A stretch of DNA of 64,000 nucleotides from Zonotrichia leucophrys gambelii (GCF_028769735.1 NC_088170.1:50191585-50255584), one strand, 5' to 3'. Shown: positions 13,652 to 28,100, counted from the stretch's first letter. Numbers and translations are program-made. The notes: generated by a model not told the origin, from the letters alone.

Positions 13652-13704
13652 TTGTATAAAAGTCAGTGCATTGCATAAAAGTGTATACATAGTATAAAAG
13701 TGCA
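13652..13704. repeat. Three imperfect copies of a TATAAAAGT-containing unit
   Basis: TTGTATAAAAGTCAGTGCA, TTGCATAAAAGTGTATACA and AGTATAAAAGTGCACA follow one another at about 20-nt spacing. They resemble TATA boxes but look like a tandem repeat. Confidence 0.75.
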
Positions 13705-16700
13705 CAGGCGAGGTTTTGGAGTGCCAAGGTGAAAGGAAAAAATCTCTACAATTTGCCAAATAATTTTCAATTAACTTCAATTAATTTTTTTTGAATTTCT
13801 AATTTCAAGACATATTTTCTTTAATTCCTAGAGGCGTAAAAGTATTAAACGGAAAATTTGTGCTATCTCGCTTTGGGTATTTAACGCAGAGGGCAAAGAT
13901 TTTTTAGGGTGTTTTGCATTTGATGCAGTGAGATTGTCCTTGCACAGAGAAGTTGCTGAAGGACCTTCAGAGCACTTGGAGTCCCCTGCCTAAGGAACCT
14001 CCCCTGTTGATGGGAGGGGTCAGTAGATGATCTGAGCATTGTGGGCTCCCCCAGCCCACCCTGACTGACTGTGGCACGAATATCCATTCCACCAGTGCAC
14101 TGCCCGATCTCTTCTTGAACAATTCCAAAAGACCTTCTGTTTACCTTCTATTTATTTAAAGCTTTTAAACAAAAACCACTGGAAGTCTTGGAAATCAGTG
14201 GAATTTTTTTTACTTCAGTTATGGACACAGTTGTTAAAAAAAGCAGTCTTAATAATTTGCTTGTAATTTTCAAGCCCCTCATCAGCAAGGAGATTCTCTT
14301 TGAATTACCTTCATGCAACTTTGTTATCATCACACCAGCCTGTCTTTCCAGATGGAAAATTAGGTTCAACATGAGAGTACTACCTGCTCAATGCCCCTGC
14401 CCATAACTGTGTTTGATATTGCTGGTGAAACCCCAAAATGCACCACAATCATTCTGTCTTTGGGTATGTATGTCAGGTAAGACAAAGCAGTGCACGGCTC
14501 TATTTCACAGTCTAGATATGCACAATCCCTCATATTTCTATGCAGCCAGTTTTACTCAGCTGCAAATACTACTTTGGCTGTGCTCTTTGTATGATGACTT
14601 TAAAATATTGGGATATAAGAACTCAAAACTCCCTCCCTGTATGACTGGAGAAGATACACCATATCATCATGAAATCGGGAAAAAAAAGAACTACCTTCCA
14701 TGTAGCCCTCAGCTATACCTAGAAAAAGAAATGTATCACTAAACAAAGCCATATGAGAGAAATGTAAAACCAGTTTTACAAAATTAGTTTTCATAGCAAT
14801 ATCTTCATTAATAAATTGAAAAATTCTGTTTTGAAACATACAATTTTTGCAGAGGACTGTGAAATTACATTTCTCTAAATACACAAACTGTTTTTGAATT
14901 TAACAAAATTAAACTTTTCTGCATCATTTAGTTATACCCCTTTCAGAGAAAATACAACTTCATCATATTCCAAAACAGAAAGCTAAACTGCTAATAAATA
15001 GGTACATCATAATTAAGTATTAGTGTAAATACATGGACTCAACTACACCAAAATTAATTCTAATATTTAAAAATGTTCTGGTATGTTGGTATTGTTCAAA
15101 TCAAGAAAAATATTAACAACAGACACAACACACTACATCTGTAATACATGCAGACATGCAAAATAGTAATCACCTGGGTCCTTTTCCGTTGTTGCTGAAT
15201 AAAAAAATAGGGAAAGAAAAACATCATTACAGAAATAAAACTCATATAATTAGAGAAGAATAAATACCACATAAGGAGTTCATAGCTTCTTAACATCTTG
15301 AGTACATCACACAACTGATGGGATTTTTCATGTGAGGGAGAAATGGTGCATATTTCTGAGCAATATATTTGCATTTACTAGCCCTATATAGTCTTTATTT
15401 CAAGCTCAGGCACTGAGCTTGCATCCATACTGTGCATGGGAATTCAGAAACATATATGAGAATATTATTTGTATTAGAACCTTCTTTTTATCTCTACGTT
15501 TTAGGTATTTGCTATTGGTCTATAACTGATATTACCTTGTAATATTTACCTTTTGACCAACTAATATGATGTTGTTCAGTAAATAAATAGTCAAAGGACA
15601 AAAATAGACAAAAATCTCCAAAAGATGTGCCAGCCACATTTGAGGACATCAGTAATATTATAAAGATAAGGACTCTATGCTTCCTGTATGCAGTTTGAGG
15701 AGTAAGCATTTAATGCAAACACTAACATAAATTGTTTTCAAGAGAAGAATGTAACTTCAGTGCACAGATACAACAATGCTCCTATAAACCTAAAGGAGCA
15801 GAATGAAACCCATTGCTATAAAATATTACATTTATATTGGTACAAAAGTAGGATGTTTGTAATGACCAGAGTACGAAAAGTCATCAATACAGGTCTCATT
15901 GCCATTGAAATCCAGTGCATTGAATTTTCTGATGTTACGATGCTGGAGTCCTTCACTTTCAACAGTACTTTATTCTCACAAAAGTACTTCACCTATTTCT
16001 CTTTATATATGCAATGATGTGCTGTGCTTTGTGTTTATATCTACATGAGTGTAAAACTACTTAAATAAATCTAGTTGGGTTCCTACCAAAAGGCAATAAA
16101 TCCAAAAAAGAAAATTGCAAGTCGAAATATGGGAGTCAGTTTCATGTTCTGCTCCAGCTTACTCGGTGTTAGCAGTGTGAATATCTTAAAGTGCAAACTT
16201 TGCTACTTCAGGGGAGGTCCCACAATTCTCTAGGATACAGTAAAAAATCTTGGGAAAAGATTTATTTACATCATGTCAAAAAACTTTCCAATCCATTTTA
16301 TTGTCAGGTATCTTTTACAAGCTTTTTTTCAAATTATAAAAAATGTTTCTATTTTTATACTCATTGTTTCAACAGGTTTGACACATGACTTAAATACTGA
16401 ATATTAACATTTCCCTTTATGAATACAGAAATATTAAAAAACTAAGGAAAACATTCTTTTTTTCCCTTTCATTTTCCAGAACAGGTTTAATATTCATCCT
16501 TTTTCTCTTTAACACAACATGATATCATAATTAATTATGATAAACTGGTTACTAGGATGGTTTCATGTTGTTACTTCCATGATATAATACTGGTTGCTAT
16601 AGTGATGAGATGGATCTTTTGTTAATCACTTGTGAGATCGGTTAACTCATGTTTTTCAGAGAATTTGAGCAGAGATACAAATGGGAAAAAAGTTGGCTTT

Positions 16701-17669
16701 ATAATATTGCTAAATATTTGAGGCTTCTTCAAATTGTTCCTAAGCTAGCTCTGTTTCTTCTGGTGTATTGCTAGAAATACATGCTATTTAAAAAATTAAT
16801 GTGTATAAAATTTGTATTTTTAAAAAAACAGAATTAATCCTGCAATATTTTCCTGAGAATAATTCTAGCTCCAAAAATGCAGTGCATACATCTTTCTGTT
16901 CTTGAATACATTTGGACAGGAGTATCTCTAGCTTTTTGTACTTTATGGGGAGAATAAAAGTCTGTCTTGAGAAGGCATTTGACTATTATGACTTCCTTTT
17001 TGTTCTCCATAAGATTTACAAATAGTAAAATGACATTGTGCATCCTGGCCATTTTTTAAAGCAGAATTTTAGTTAACTTCATAATGGGCTTTATAGAACA
17101 TACCAAACTTTCAGAAAAACTCCTGGTTACCTTCAAACTTAGTATTTTGTTCCCTTAATTCATTAAATCAGTATGTAATTAGGGTTTTAATGATCAGATT
17201 ATTGTTATACATCTGATCACACAGTAGCAAAAATAAATAGCATTTATCTATTTGTCTGCCTTATAAATACTTCAGAAAAGAATCTATACACAGTTTTCAA
17301 ATTTCAAGGCAGCGACACTGCTGTTAAGGAAAGAATTTCCTGTCAGTAGTTTAATCACTGGAAATAGCTAGAGAAATAAAAAATAACCCATAAACAACCT
17401 CTTAAATTTATGAAGAACTCAAAAGTAAGAACAAAGGGCAACTTAAATTAGGAAGTCCTAGTCTTTTATTCAAACAGGGTCCCAGGAGGCATATTAAAGC
17501 AATGAATAGGAAAAAGCTCCACAGTTCACCAGCTGAGATTTTAATGAGACATTTCCCCTTGCTGTGGAAGGGGTTTGTTCTGGAAAGGGAAAAGGCTGCT
17601 CACTGAATATGCAGTTAATGGGCATTGTTGGCTTTTACAGCCACCTCGGCAGTTGATTGCTGTACTAAC

Positions 17670-17793
17670 CTTCTATTTTGGCATATTCTGTAAGTCGCGT
17701 GTAATTGATCAAGGCAGCCTTCTCCAGACATTTTCTAACCACTTTCTTCACCTCTTCTGCTGGTATAGGAGTGGCAATATCTTTCATTAAAAC
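17670..17793 (-). CDS. CADPS2: CADPS2 exon: [19 protein letters not shown] segment of DUF1041/MUN region
   Basis: 124 nt: 41 codons plus one base. It reads [20 protein letters not shown] then [21 protein letters not shown] and the first G of a Glu codon. [14 protein letters not shown] is the CADPS2 form; CADPS as recalled has IVTPVPQEEVKTVI. The acceptor is CTGACACAG before GTTTTAATG, so this exon also begins with GT. The donor is ATAGAAG followed by GTTAGTAC, with T at +3. Frame continuity with the next exon requires that exon to start at 4287. Confidence 0.94.
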
Positions 17794-19853
17794 CTGTGTC
17801 AGGAACAATTATACCACTTCATTACAATTACCCAAACCCCACAGGAAAAGGACAAAAGTATACTAAAGTTACTACAGATCTGATAATGATTAAAGGCTGA
17901 AGTCAAAAAGGAACTATTTCAGCTTGGTGGACCTTCATCTTTGAAGGTTTCTGTTCAGCCCTGATTTGACTGCCTGTACAGTATTTATCCCTCCTGTTTG
18001 CCATCTTGCAGCATGCCAATCAGTCTTTGGGTGAAATTGAGACCAGTAGAACAAGAGCATTCTGTGGATGGGCTGGATCACAGTTACCACTAAAGATGTG
18101 ATTATGGAAATTGGCTTGGTTCTCGGCTGTGGAAAAACTTCCACCATTGCAGAACTATGGACTCTTCAACAGGGTAAGGTTATTCAATTTCAACACATCC
18201 TTGCTGTGAAAAAAATGTCATCTATATAGGGGGAAGGGAAAACATTGAACTTCCAGCAGAATATTTTATTATGAACAAGTAGAAGAACAGTCCATATAAA
18301 TGTTTTCAAAACATGTGAGTTGTTACCTCACCTATTGCAAGTGAGGTGAACCAAGAATCCATACCTCTTTATATGAATGCAGCATAATATACTCTGGATT
18401 ACTATGTAAAAAAAATGTTGATAATTCACTTGCATTTAAAATTTAATTCTGCACTCCATTAACTTTCAACAGGTAAGTGTAAACAAAACTTAATATGGTT
18501 TTATCACATTTTCATGTAAATAATAAAATTTTTGATAACTCACAACCTTAAAAAAATGCTTCTCAAGTGAATCCCTGGACAAGATACACCCTTATATATC
18601 TAAAAGTTACTGCTAAAAGAAGAGAGTGAGAGATGCAGTCTAGGGAAGGACACGGTAGAAAAGAAACAGGTTCAGCAACAGAGATGCTATTAGGAAGACA
18701 TTGCTGCAAATCAGGCTTCCAGAATAGCTGTACACAAGTATGACATCTCTATCTGTGTTTACTTGATTTTTCAATTAATAACTTCTGAGTTATCAACAAG
18801 TGAATTTACAGTATTCAAAACCTTTTGTTCTTGGTCTGAATTTTTCCAAATTTTTCAAAGACAAGTAAAATAAGATGGTTTTAACCTATTGTGCATCCAC
18901 AAATGTAGGAAAGTACATTTATTCCCAGTCAAAACTGACAGTGGTGCTGCTTGAGCACCAGTTAGAGCACCATTACAATTTGCAACAGCAGGAAAGGGGA
19001 GAAGAAATTGATGTTTCAAAAAGCACAAGGAACCTACACAGCACTGCAATCACTGAGATGCTAAGTGAAATTAAACATATATACCTAGACTCCTTATGCG
19101 TTTTCAGAACATGGCAGAGGTTTTCTAAGAGAGAATCTCCATCCATGAATTGTTCTGCACTGCAGAATAACTAATATTTGCCAGGATCAAACCTCACAAA
19201 TTTTGGCAAAGCAACACAGCCTGGGACCTAAGCCTTTTTCGAATTCATAACTTCATCAGACTCCTGCTGATACAATTCCTTTGGAATCTCTGCTGGAATT
19301 TGAAGTCCTTTTTCCACAGAGATGACTGAGATGTTTTTATCATTATGAGATATTCTCCTTTCCAGTCAATACAAGAGGATTTGCTGGGCAGGAGCTGACA
19401 TTTATAGCTGCCTATGTCAGATTTGCTGTGTATAGCTTTTGCTTCTTAAATTGACTCAGATGACGCATTTATTGAATATTATTTAAATTATAGAGAAGGA
19501 GTTTAATATTCCATATGAGTATAGGCAATATCAGCAGCATAGAAGGCATAAACAGCAGTAAGTGGGGGCTGTAGAGTAGACTTGTACCACTTTAGGGTTA
19601 ATGCTGGGTAAGTGTTAAATGAAAAAGGACCAGAGTCGCTGACTACAATTCAGTGGCTTGAAGCGAAAGTCCAGTAAATAACTCCTGCAGAAAACAGATG
19701 TTTGCCTCTGTGGAAGACAATGAGAGAAAAACCAAACCAACCATCATTCCAGTAAGCAGTTATAACCAGCAGTAAAATAATGAGTACGCTTTTCAGCAAC
19801 CTGAATGCAAAAGAAAAATGCAGGCTCAGCAGGACTTGTGTTCCCAAACTTAC
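17794..19853 (-). other. CADPS2: CADPS2 intron (2,060 nt)
   Basis: Complete intron between exons 19854-19917 and 17670-17793. I see unique-looking sequence with no recognisable repeat family or nested gene. Confidence 0.9.
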
Positions 19854-19917
19854 CCTTTCAAGTAATGAAAGTGTGGCTTTTAAAGCTCCTTCAGGACGTC
19901 CAAAAGGGAAACAGTAT
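19854..19917 (-). CDS. CADPS2: CADPS2 exon: [22 protein letters not shown]
   Basis: This 64-nt exon has one base completing Arg, then 21 codons reading [20 protein letters not shown] and R. It is one of the shortest exons in this part of the gene. The segment is identical between CADPS paralogs as I recall them and opens the helical region leading into the MUN-type fold. It has an unusually long polypyrimidine tract: about 50 nt of T-rich sequence (plus strand 19918-19970) before AAG. The donor is GAAAGG followed by GTAAGTTTGG. It ends in phase 0 and joins [11 protein letters not shown]. Confidence 0.95.
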
Positions 19918-22900
19918 CTTAAAAATTTAAAAAAAATTAAAAAAGAACAAAAAGGAGAAAGAAAAAATAAGAGGAACATAAAATTATCAGAATTATAAAA
20001 GCTGCTTTATGGATTTACTTTAAGATGTATCTACATACAACTTGTATTATGTTAGCAGAAGACTCCCATACCTGAAGTACTAATAAAAGCAGAAAGCCTC
20101 TTCAGTATTTTACCATGGAGTACATACACATAACAGTATCAGCTCACCAACACTTCATTTTAGGCCTAAGTGCAGAAAAAAACCTAAAAGGCAGAAAGCA
20201 TCACTTCCAAATTATCAGCTATGAAGGATATTTAAAGGTCTTTGATGAGTTTAATTGTCATCTTCCTGGAAAGAGGCACTATTTCTCATGTAGCCATGAC
20301 TGCTACTGGACCTGTGAAGCAACATTCTGTATATAGTATTTTATTTTAAAATTAGATTAAGACAAGGATAAAATGTCAAGTATTTTAATTTCTAGAGATA
20401 TCAACGTTGTCAGATATTCTGCGTTTTTTCTATTATATTAAAAATACCTTGGAAAAGCACTTATCATAAATTTTATCAGCTACAACTTAAACCCTACCCA
20501 CTCCTAAAATCATGTAAATTAAAAAGTGATTGCATTCATAGCTTTATTTTTTTATTTTTGTCTGCTGAATGATGCAATATAGCAGGTCAATGAGAATACA
20601 ATTCTCAGGCAACTGTAACCTCTCTTAATCCTGTCTATAAAATCTTACTGGGATATCCCCAATTGGAAAAATGATTTTTGCTTTGCTGAGATTAATTTTT
20701 TTCTTATTATTACTCACCGAGAACAGCAGCCTCCTATTCTAATGTTTTCCACTAGTCAAATCTTTTCTTATGATAAAAGGATTCAGACCAGTGAATTTTA
20801 TATCTACATTTTGGTCAGCCAAAATAAAGCCCTATAAATGAGATCAAAACAGGATTTCCTGCAGTGAGAATTCCAGTATTTACTTTTATCTCTGCAAAGA
20901 CTCCAGAGATAAAATTCACACAGCCAGGCAAGAGGTTAAAGTCCAAGACCTTCATGATAGCTTTCTCAGAAATATTGTCTCTTGCACATTTGGTGCCTGA
21001 GAGGCTGGCAGAGACCAGAAGGCTCAGTGGGCAGAGAAGGTGACAGAGAGGAAAGGTGTAAGTACCTTAAGAACTACTTTAGATGACAGCCACTAGCACA
21101 GGATGGGCTGACTGCATGTTAATCCAAATGGAACCAGGCTGATAGCAGTGAAAATGAAAATTTAGAAGGCCATGGGGGGATATTAAAATTGGGAGGTGCA
21201 GGTCAGTTGGCAGGCAAGGGAGAGCATCTTTTCCAGATGGGTGTGACCTAGTCACTTAAATGGACACAGCAAATGCTCAGAGCTGCTCTGAAAAGGCAGG
21301 AAGAGACATGCACTCTTCAATTAAACTGCCCATGACAGCTGACCAGGGCATGCAACAATAAGCAATGAAGAAAGGGCAAAGCTTAGAATAAGTATCAACA
21401 TATTCCAGAAGAAAAAAAAAGCTGATGATCCTTGAAACTGTATTGCTCATCTGCTAGTTATAATGATCAGTGAGATTACAAAATGTTAAGTGAGGATTAG
21501 AGGAGCTGCAAATTCAAAATTTCAGCTCTAGACATATACACTTGACTGATATCTTATTAGGACAAGGTATAATGACAATATTTTGGGACACAAGTTTGAA
21601 TTGCTTTCTTGAATACCTAATTTAGCCACAAAAAAAATCTTATTCTGGATTCAGTCTCAAATGTGAAGAGAACATAGTTTGAGAGGTGCAGAACAGAAGA
21701 GGTGCTCTGTAGTAATAATCACAAAACAATACAATTTAATAATGTAGCAAAAGAGAACAGGCCAGAAAATTCAGTAAATGTACATTTAGTACATGTATCT
21801 ACAATTTCAAGAATGGGATATATAAAAAAAATATGAAGAACTTGAAAAACAAAAGCAAAAGATACAATCAAAAAAAGCAAGAAACCTTCAAGCAGCCTGA
21901 GGTAAAATTCAAAAATGTAGGAGCCAAATGCATGCCACAATTAAGAAACCAAAGTGGTAACAAACAATCTGACACCCTCTCTGTGATTCCATGAGGAAGA
22001 TAAAGAGGTTATCATAGACAATCTGGCATCTAAAAATAATAAAACTTATGTGAAATGGAGGGCATGAAAGTCTCTGAAACATTGTAGGAAATGTAACAAA
22101 TAAAGCACATGGGTGCCCAAACTGCCAGCAGAAAGGACAGTGGAAGCAAGAATCCAGCCTGGGAGAAGGTGGGATCATCTGATGACAAGGAATACAGGGC
22201 ATTCAAGGACAGTAAGGCCAAAGAGAGAAATTCAGTGTATACTCTGAATAAATCCTCACTGTTTAATGTATTTTTCCAAATATTCAGCATTTCACAGTTA
22301 TCATAACAATTTTGAAGGACTGAAATATGGAGTTTGAATACCACATTTTCCTAAGAAAGCAATCTGACAGCCAAGGTTATTCTTTGTTAATTGATAGAGG
22401 GGACCCTTATACATGTTTTGAGTCAAGGTTTTATTTAAAATATTACTACCATTGCTTTGTCAGGATGTCCTATAATGTGACTTTATATGCTTTATAAATT
22501 TAGATTCGAAGGCACTATCATTTGTCTTTCTTTCAGTATTATGCCACTATCCTCGTTTAAATCCAGACATTTCACCTATTATTTTATTTTATTTCCAGTA
22601 TTTGTTCACAGTAAGAAATAGCAATTACTCCTCACCTGGCAGAGGACAGTTTGTCTGTATAAATCAAATAGGATTTTAAGGCAAACCTTAGAGTCCTCTG
22701 AAGGATGAAGTCATTCATATTTGAATGACACATTTAACTGCTCTCAAGGAGGAATTTCTAATGCTGTTCAAATTTGCTCAAAATCCGCCAAGACTGAGGC
22801 AGAAAGGTTCTATGTTGCAGCCCAAGCTCATCAATGTAACTCTAATGTGTAGGTCAGCAGACATGATGAGGATGTTTATTTGTTCCAACTCAAAAGATAA

Positions 22901-23997
22901 TTTAGACTTTATTATACATTTTCTAATTAGTCTCATGCATGTGAAGGCCTGAAGTTAGGGAGCACTCTCTATCATTTCTCCTGCAAGAGCCCTTTGCTCC
23001 CTTGGAAGGGAGGAAAGAGGAAAGGAAGGACTGTTGTTTTTCCCTGAAAGGAATACTCTCCAAGGAGAGCTCTAGCTCTTTTTAGTTTGATATGCATATG
23101 AAGTCCCAAGTGAAGGCTGCTATGTCCTCTATGCTCCAAAAAATCCCCAATGACCAACGATGACACTGAATCTCAGATATTTACCTCATCAGACCAGAGA
23201 GGCATTCAACAAACTCACAGTCAACCCTGCCAAACAAAAGTTCTGATTCACAAAGAACTATTTAAACTGTGGAACTGGTTCTTATGATGTGATACAGAGA
23301 CCAAAACAATTCTATACATACAGTCTAAAAGAATCAGATTGACAGAATAGTGGCAGATAGGTTAGCTTAGTGCGACAAAGTAACAGGTTTGGTGGTCTGT
23401 CTGCAATTCTTATACTAAGTTTCATAAACCATCAATTGCTGCAAAACAGCAGGAAATCCCATTTCCTCTGTTTCTCACACTCCTTCTCTAAACATCTTCT
23501 GCGGGTACTGACAGTCCTTAATATGACAAACTCCTCATACAGCATGATGAACCTTAACTTAAGAAAGACAAGTATATCATGAAACTAAGAAAATTACATT
23601 AGACATCAAGAAAAGTTTTAGCTGCCATCTGTTAAAGATGTTGTCTACTCCTATGATTTTCTTGATCCATAGTAATTCAGAAATAGTTATGGCACAGTCA
23701 CTTTCATTTAGACAATTTTTTTGGTTAGAGTTACACAAAGTTTGAACTTTGAAAAAATCCACAAAATCAAGGCCTGTATTATTGAATAATCTTTTCTATA
23801 ATATCTATAAACTCACATATTACACAAACAAATTTCAAGTACAACCACTTGTGTAAATAAATCATTCCATATTTAAGCTATTCCTTTGTAAGCTGACCAT
23901 TTTATTTTCACTCCACTCATTCAAGACCATAATCAAACACCATAAGGAAACTCTTCCAGAAAAAATGTAGTATTCATTGAATAAATTATACACTCAC
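19918..23997 (-). other. CADPS2: CADPS2 intron (4,080 nt)
   Basis: Complete intron between exons 23998-24099 and 19854-19917. It ends (low-coordinate side) in a long T-rich polypyrimidine tract. A G-richer stretch at about 20980-21400 and some short open frames near 22000 are unrecognised. Confidence 0.9.
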
Positions 23998-24099
23998 CTG
24001 AAATGGCTTATTTGGTTTTCCAAAAGGGAGGAAAGTCTCTCCTTAATTTCCTCAAACCTTTCTTTCTCTTCCACAGATACCGTTCCAATTCCATCTGGC
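23998..24099 (-). CDS. CADPS2: CADPS2 exon: charged helix ([13 protein letters not shown])
   Basis: 102 nt: 1 nt + 33 codons + 2 nt. The split Arg codon (AG + G) is followed by [20 protein letters not shown] and [13 protein letters not shown]. This is a strongly charged helical segment just before the start of the DUF1041/MUN region. The acceptor is TAATATTACAG and the donor CATTTCAG followed by [20 protein letters not shown] matches the CADPS2 form; CADPS as recalled has RLRVLLENQITHF. Both splice phases fit the neighbours at 35022-35209 and 19854-19917. Confidence 0.95.
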
Positions 24100-25123
24100 C
24101 TGTAATATTAAATGTTTAATAGCCATTGACATCCCTTCATGCTGATTTGTCTTTGGACAATGATCTTTAATTCTAAAGTTTTCATTTAATGTGAGTGTTA
24201 ACTCCCCTTTCCTCTTCCTCACTGTCTCCAAGGATAAACAGTTACTTGTGAATATAGCTAAAGAACGGGCTGGACAAAAATTTCTCTTTTGAGTTGAACT
24301 TTTGAATTCAAGTCCTAAGTTTCTAAGTTTCTACATCATCTCAATATGAACACAAGTTTGCATGTAGTTCTCCCAAATCCTTTCAAAACACAGTATCTTT
24401 TCTCAAAAAAATAGTACTATTGTTAGAGTAGAGAGGTCTACTGAAATCTTGTTGAATTTCATCTCCTTGAATCTTCTGTTTATTTTCCTAGAGGCACAAT
24501 ATAGCTAAAAGTGATTTTAAAGTAAAGGTGGGAAGAAAACTGGAGTGAGAAAAGCCACAGCAGGCAGCACCTAGGAATCCTGCATAGTGAGGACAGAGCT
24601 TGATTCCCCATCTTACATTGACAAATAGCATCATGTAATCAAGACTTCCATATAGATGCAGTATTAAAGATGTAACAAAAGTCTTTAAAAACCAAAAGCT
24701 TTGGCATTTTTAAGCATCAAATTTGAGTCACAATAATTAAAAATAAGCTTATATTTAGTATGTTAAACATACACTTAGTCTAAAGTCTTAGCCTAAAGGT
24801 GTTACTAATGTATTTATATTAAAATTATGACAAGAGTAAAAAAAAAATTAAATATACAGCTCCCAAATATTATTTATGCCATGCAGTCACAACTTCCTCA
24901 CACACAGCATACATTAAAAAGAAGTATCTGAAATGTTCCTATTACTTTCCTAACTTCTTGCTCCAAGGTAACAAATAAGCTACTGCTTCTCGCCTGAGTT
25001 TGTGAACATGACACTATGTGTGGCTCTGCCCTGGATCCTCTCCAGAGCCTCCAAAACTATCTCAGTGTTTCTAGAACTGAGAAAATTGTTGTAAAATGAC
25101 ATAAGGAAAGAAAACATTCTTTT

Positions 25124-25146
25124 TTGGAACATTCTGAATGTTCCAA
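25124..25146. repeat. Perfect inverted repeat, 10-bp arms
   Basis: TTGGAACATT(ctg)AATGTTCCAA. It contains GGAACATTCT, a tail-to-tail pair of heat-shock-element half sites. Function is unknown. Confidence 0.85.
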
Positions 25147-28100
25147 GAATCATTCTAGGATTCTATGAGCATCTTTTTCCAAAATTGGTACTTTGACTTT
25201 CTGCACTATACTTAAACCTAGAAGGGGTAAGTTGCTACCTGGTCATGACTTGAACAATTCTCTCACCGTTTAAATCACTTATATTTGTGACATGTCAAGT
25301 CAAGGTGGAAAGAATGCCTGATTTCCTTAAATTATTGTGAAGACAACAATAAAAAATCAGATGTGGTTTGGGATGGGAGTAGTGAGGCACATCAATGCAC
25401 TGTTGTATAAATTTGATGTGAAAGAGCAAAAAACTTATCTTCTCTCTTTTGATGGATGCCAGGATACTTTACCTCAGCCTTCTGACAAACAGAATGAGCT
25501 CAAATTTAAGTAAATTGCACTGTCTGATTTCATTGTCAGGAGAGATTGTGCTCTGGACTGATAAAGTAAATAGTTCTGTCATATTAACCTCGCTGAGGCA
25601 TGTCATATATGTGTCAGGAAAGACCTAGGGGTGCAGATAACAGTAAGTGAAAAAGGTGAGCCAGTAGGATGTCATATCTGTCATCCTGCACTAAGGCTGG
25701 GATCACTATGTACCAGGGACCTGTCACTTCACTGAGTTTGTTGTCATTAGGAACCTTGTAGACAACAACTAAAATTTTCAGAACTGCTATAATATATGTT
25801 TGCATAAAAGCAGATGTCCCAGAAAGAGGAGTACATAAAAAGGTTTTGGAAAACGACCACCTATAGCACTGAAAAATTCACCTCTTGAAAACATGCTTCC
25901 AGAAAATAGCACAAAGTCTAAACCACAATTTTGTCTCTTCTTCTTGCAAACCTCATTGCAACAACAATATAAAAATGCATTTTTGCAACAGAGTCCTGAG
26001 ACATATCATGCTGGTGATAATTTTTCTACTTTGGGGAATATATACCTACTACTGATTAGAAAAGAATCAATGAAAAAAAACCACCTGTTTCTGAGATAAG
26101 CTGAAATATTAAAAATAAATAAATATTTCAGTATTTCCAGTAATTTAATCTTATGGATATTTTTTCTTTATTAACTTTGAAGACTGCATAAAATCAATAG
26201 CATTGTTTTGATCTGGTTACTTTTATTTATGCAAGGAAAATCAGACTCATACAGTCATTTAGTTTTCAAAGGTTTAGGCCATCCATAAACTATGCCAGAA
26301 CTATTTTGCAATTAAAACAACAACAAATGTGTCCTTCCTGCTGTCTCAAATGTAATGGACTTGATTTTTTTCAATTCAAAACTAGTACTAAGCTTTGATA
26401 TTGCAGCCTGGGAACTCTCTTACGAGAACACAGCCAGAAAAGTGACGGACTGTCTTAAGAAGAGTTTTCATTTTAACATCATCTTCTCAAGAAGGTAATG
26501 GAGAGTGAATTTTCCTTTCCTCCAAACTCTTTTTCCTCTTTATTGTTCACAACGTTTTTTAGAATTAGAGAACTAGGTGAAAGAGTGAACACTCAAAACC
26601 TGAGTAGCCTTCTCTCTCTCACTTATATTAGTTTACCATTTTTTGAGGGCTCTGTCAGTTGGATTTAGATTGGCTTGTCTCACCTGCTTAGATCACAGTC
26701 TAACTGGCACAGATATAATGTTGTCTCTGGCCACAAGTGAAATTGATTAATTCACTCAGACTTAAATATCAGAAGAGATTTGAAATAAATATCTCATGAA
26801 CTAGAGCTAGTAAATGCAAGTGGAAAGTAGCTGTTCAACCATGAACCACTTAAATAATGAACCAAAAGTAATGGTTGATCAGAATTTCAAAAATTGCTTT
26901 TTTACTGCAAAAATCTTGCAAGATTGTTGTCCTGACAGCAGTTGCTCTAGTGAGCTGACTGATTAGGCAGTGGATTTTGGTTTTCCTGTTCAATGATCTG
27001 TTTTTCCTCACATTATATAATCCTTTAAGGCTTGGAGCATCATCTAGAATTATTTTGATCTCTAGAGGTCTTAAAACCTGCAATAATTTGCAGAGGTCAC
27101 TTGATGAATTGTAGGATTAAATTACTGTGAAGACCTACAACAGGTAAGATAAAACTGCATTCTTGTTCCAACAGGAATTAGATAAGGACACTGGGTTGGC
27201 TGTGGATTGTTCCCAGCCCTCAACTTTGGAAACAGCTTCTCCTAGTGGCCTGTCAGAGAGAGAATTGTTACCTTAAGCGAGGCTGCCTTGGAAATACTAA
27301 CTGAACATGCCTTTCTTGCACTGGAACATCATTGATACTGGTGATTTTTTGCATCTTTACATGTTTTAAAAATTATAAAAGTATTTTCAACATGTTTTCT
27401 TCATTAAAAAGACAGACTATCACTTTGGTGTGCCATGAAAAAAAAAGGAGTATGAGGAGAGTAATGTACAGATTGATATTCTAACATACACACAGGTTTG
27501 AACAGTAAGGCTGACCAAAAGAATTTGCCATCTTGCTAGATCAAGATGGAAAATTATTATGGAAAAAAAAATAAAAAGAACCCTACTTCAGTTAAGGTCT
27601 TTAAGACATAGAAAAAACAAAACCAAACTTAAAGGCATCTTTCTTCTAGAAACAAATTGTTCTAAAAGACTTTCATGCTTTCTGAAAGCACTTGTTTTTT
27701 ATATCCAGTAGGATGTACAATCAAATGAAAGAACAGTGACAAATTTCAAATTAGCAAGATAAACTGCTTGTTTGACTGCTTGTTTCTTAGAAAACCAAAG
27801 ACTAAGTTTTTTAGAATTTGATGTAGAATTTTTATTACCTGTTTATAGGACTTGATATTCAAGAACTCAAATACACAAATTTTCCTTTAAAATGCAACTG
27901 TATTAAGGCTTTTGTAGAGTCCATGGTTTATGTTACAGAAATGTAAGAATGACAATTTCCACTATCAGCTCACAGAGCAGATGTCTTTTTATCACAGAAT
28001 ATGAACACAGTGCATTACTGCATGGCATTCAAACACAGCTTTACCCAGCAGACACTTGAAGACTGAGCATTTTCTTGTTTATATTAACTATTCTTCGAAT

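Larger units (their letters stand above)
4288..17669 (-). other. CADPS2: CADPS2 intron (13,382 nt, largest complete intron)
   Basis: Complete intron between exons 17670-17793 and 4184-4287. It holds a minus-strand CR1 3' end (about 8224-8345), a plus-strand decayed CR1 (about 10030-10860), a T-rich/TTTG tract (6837-6891), a TTTTG repeat (9400-9422), a TTTA array (13483-13533) and short tandem duplications at 5406-5473, 7437-7483 and 13652-13704. No nested gene is visible. Confidence 0.9.

Noticed and set aside
13652..13704. TATAAAAGT motifs as TATA boxes
   Set aside because: Three copies at about 20-nt spacing look like a tandem repeat, and no other promoter feature is nearby.
4288..17669. 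Alternative cassette exon (as in CADPS, EMYEHPVFCLASQ type) between exons 17670 and 4287
   Set aside because: I did not see this coding segment on the minus strand, and the two flanking exons join in frame without it.
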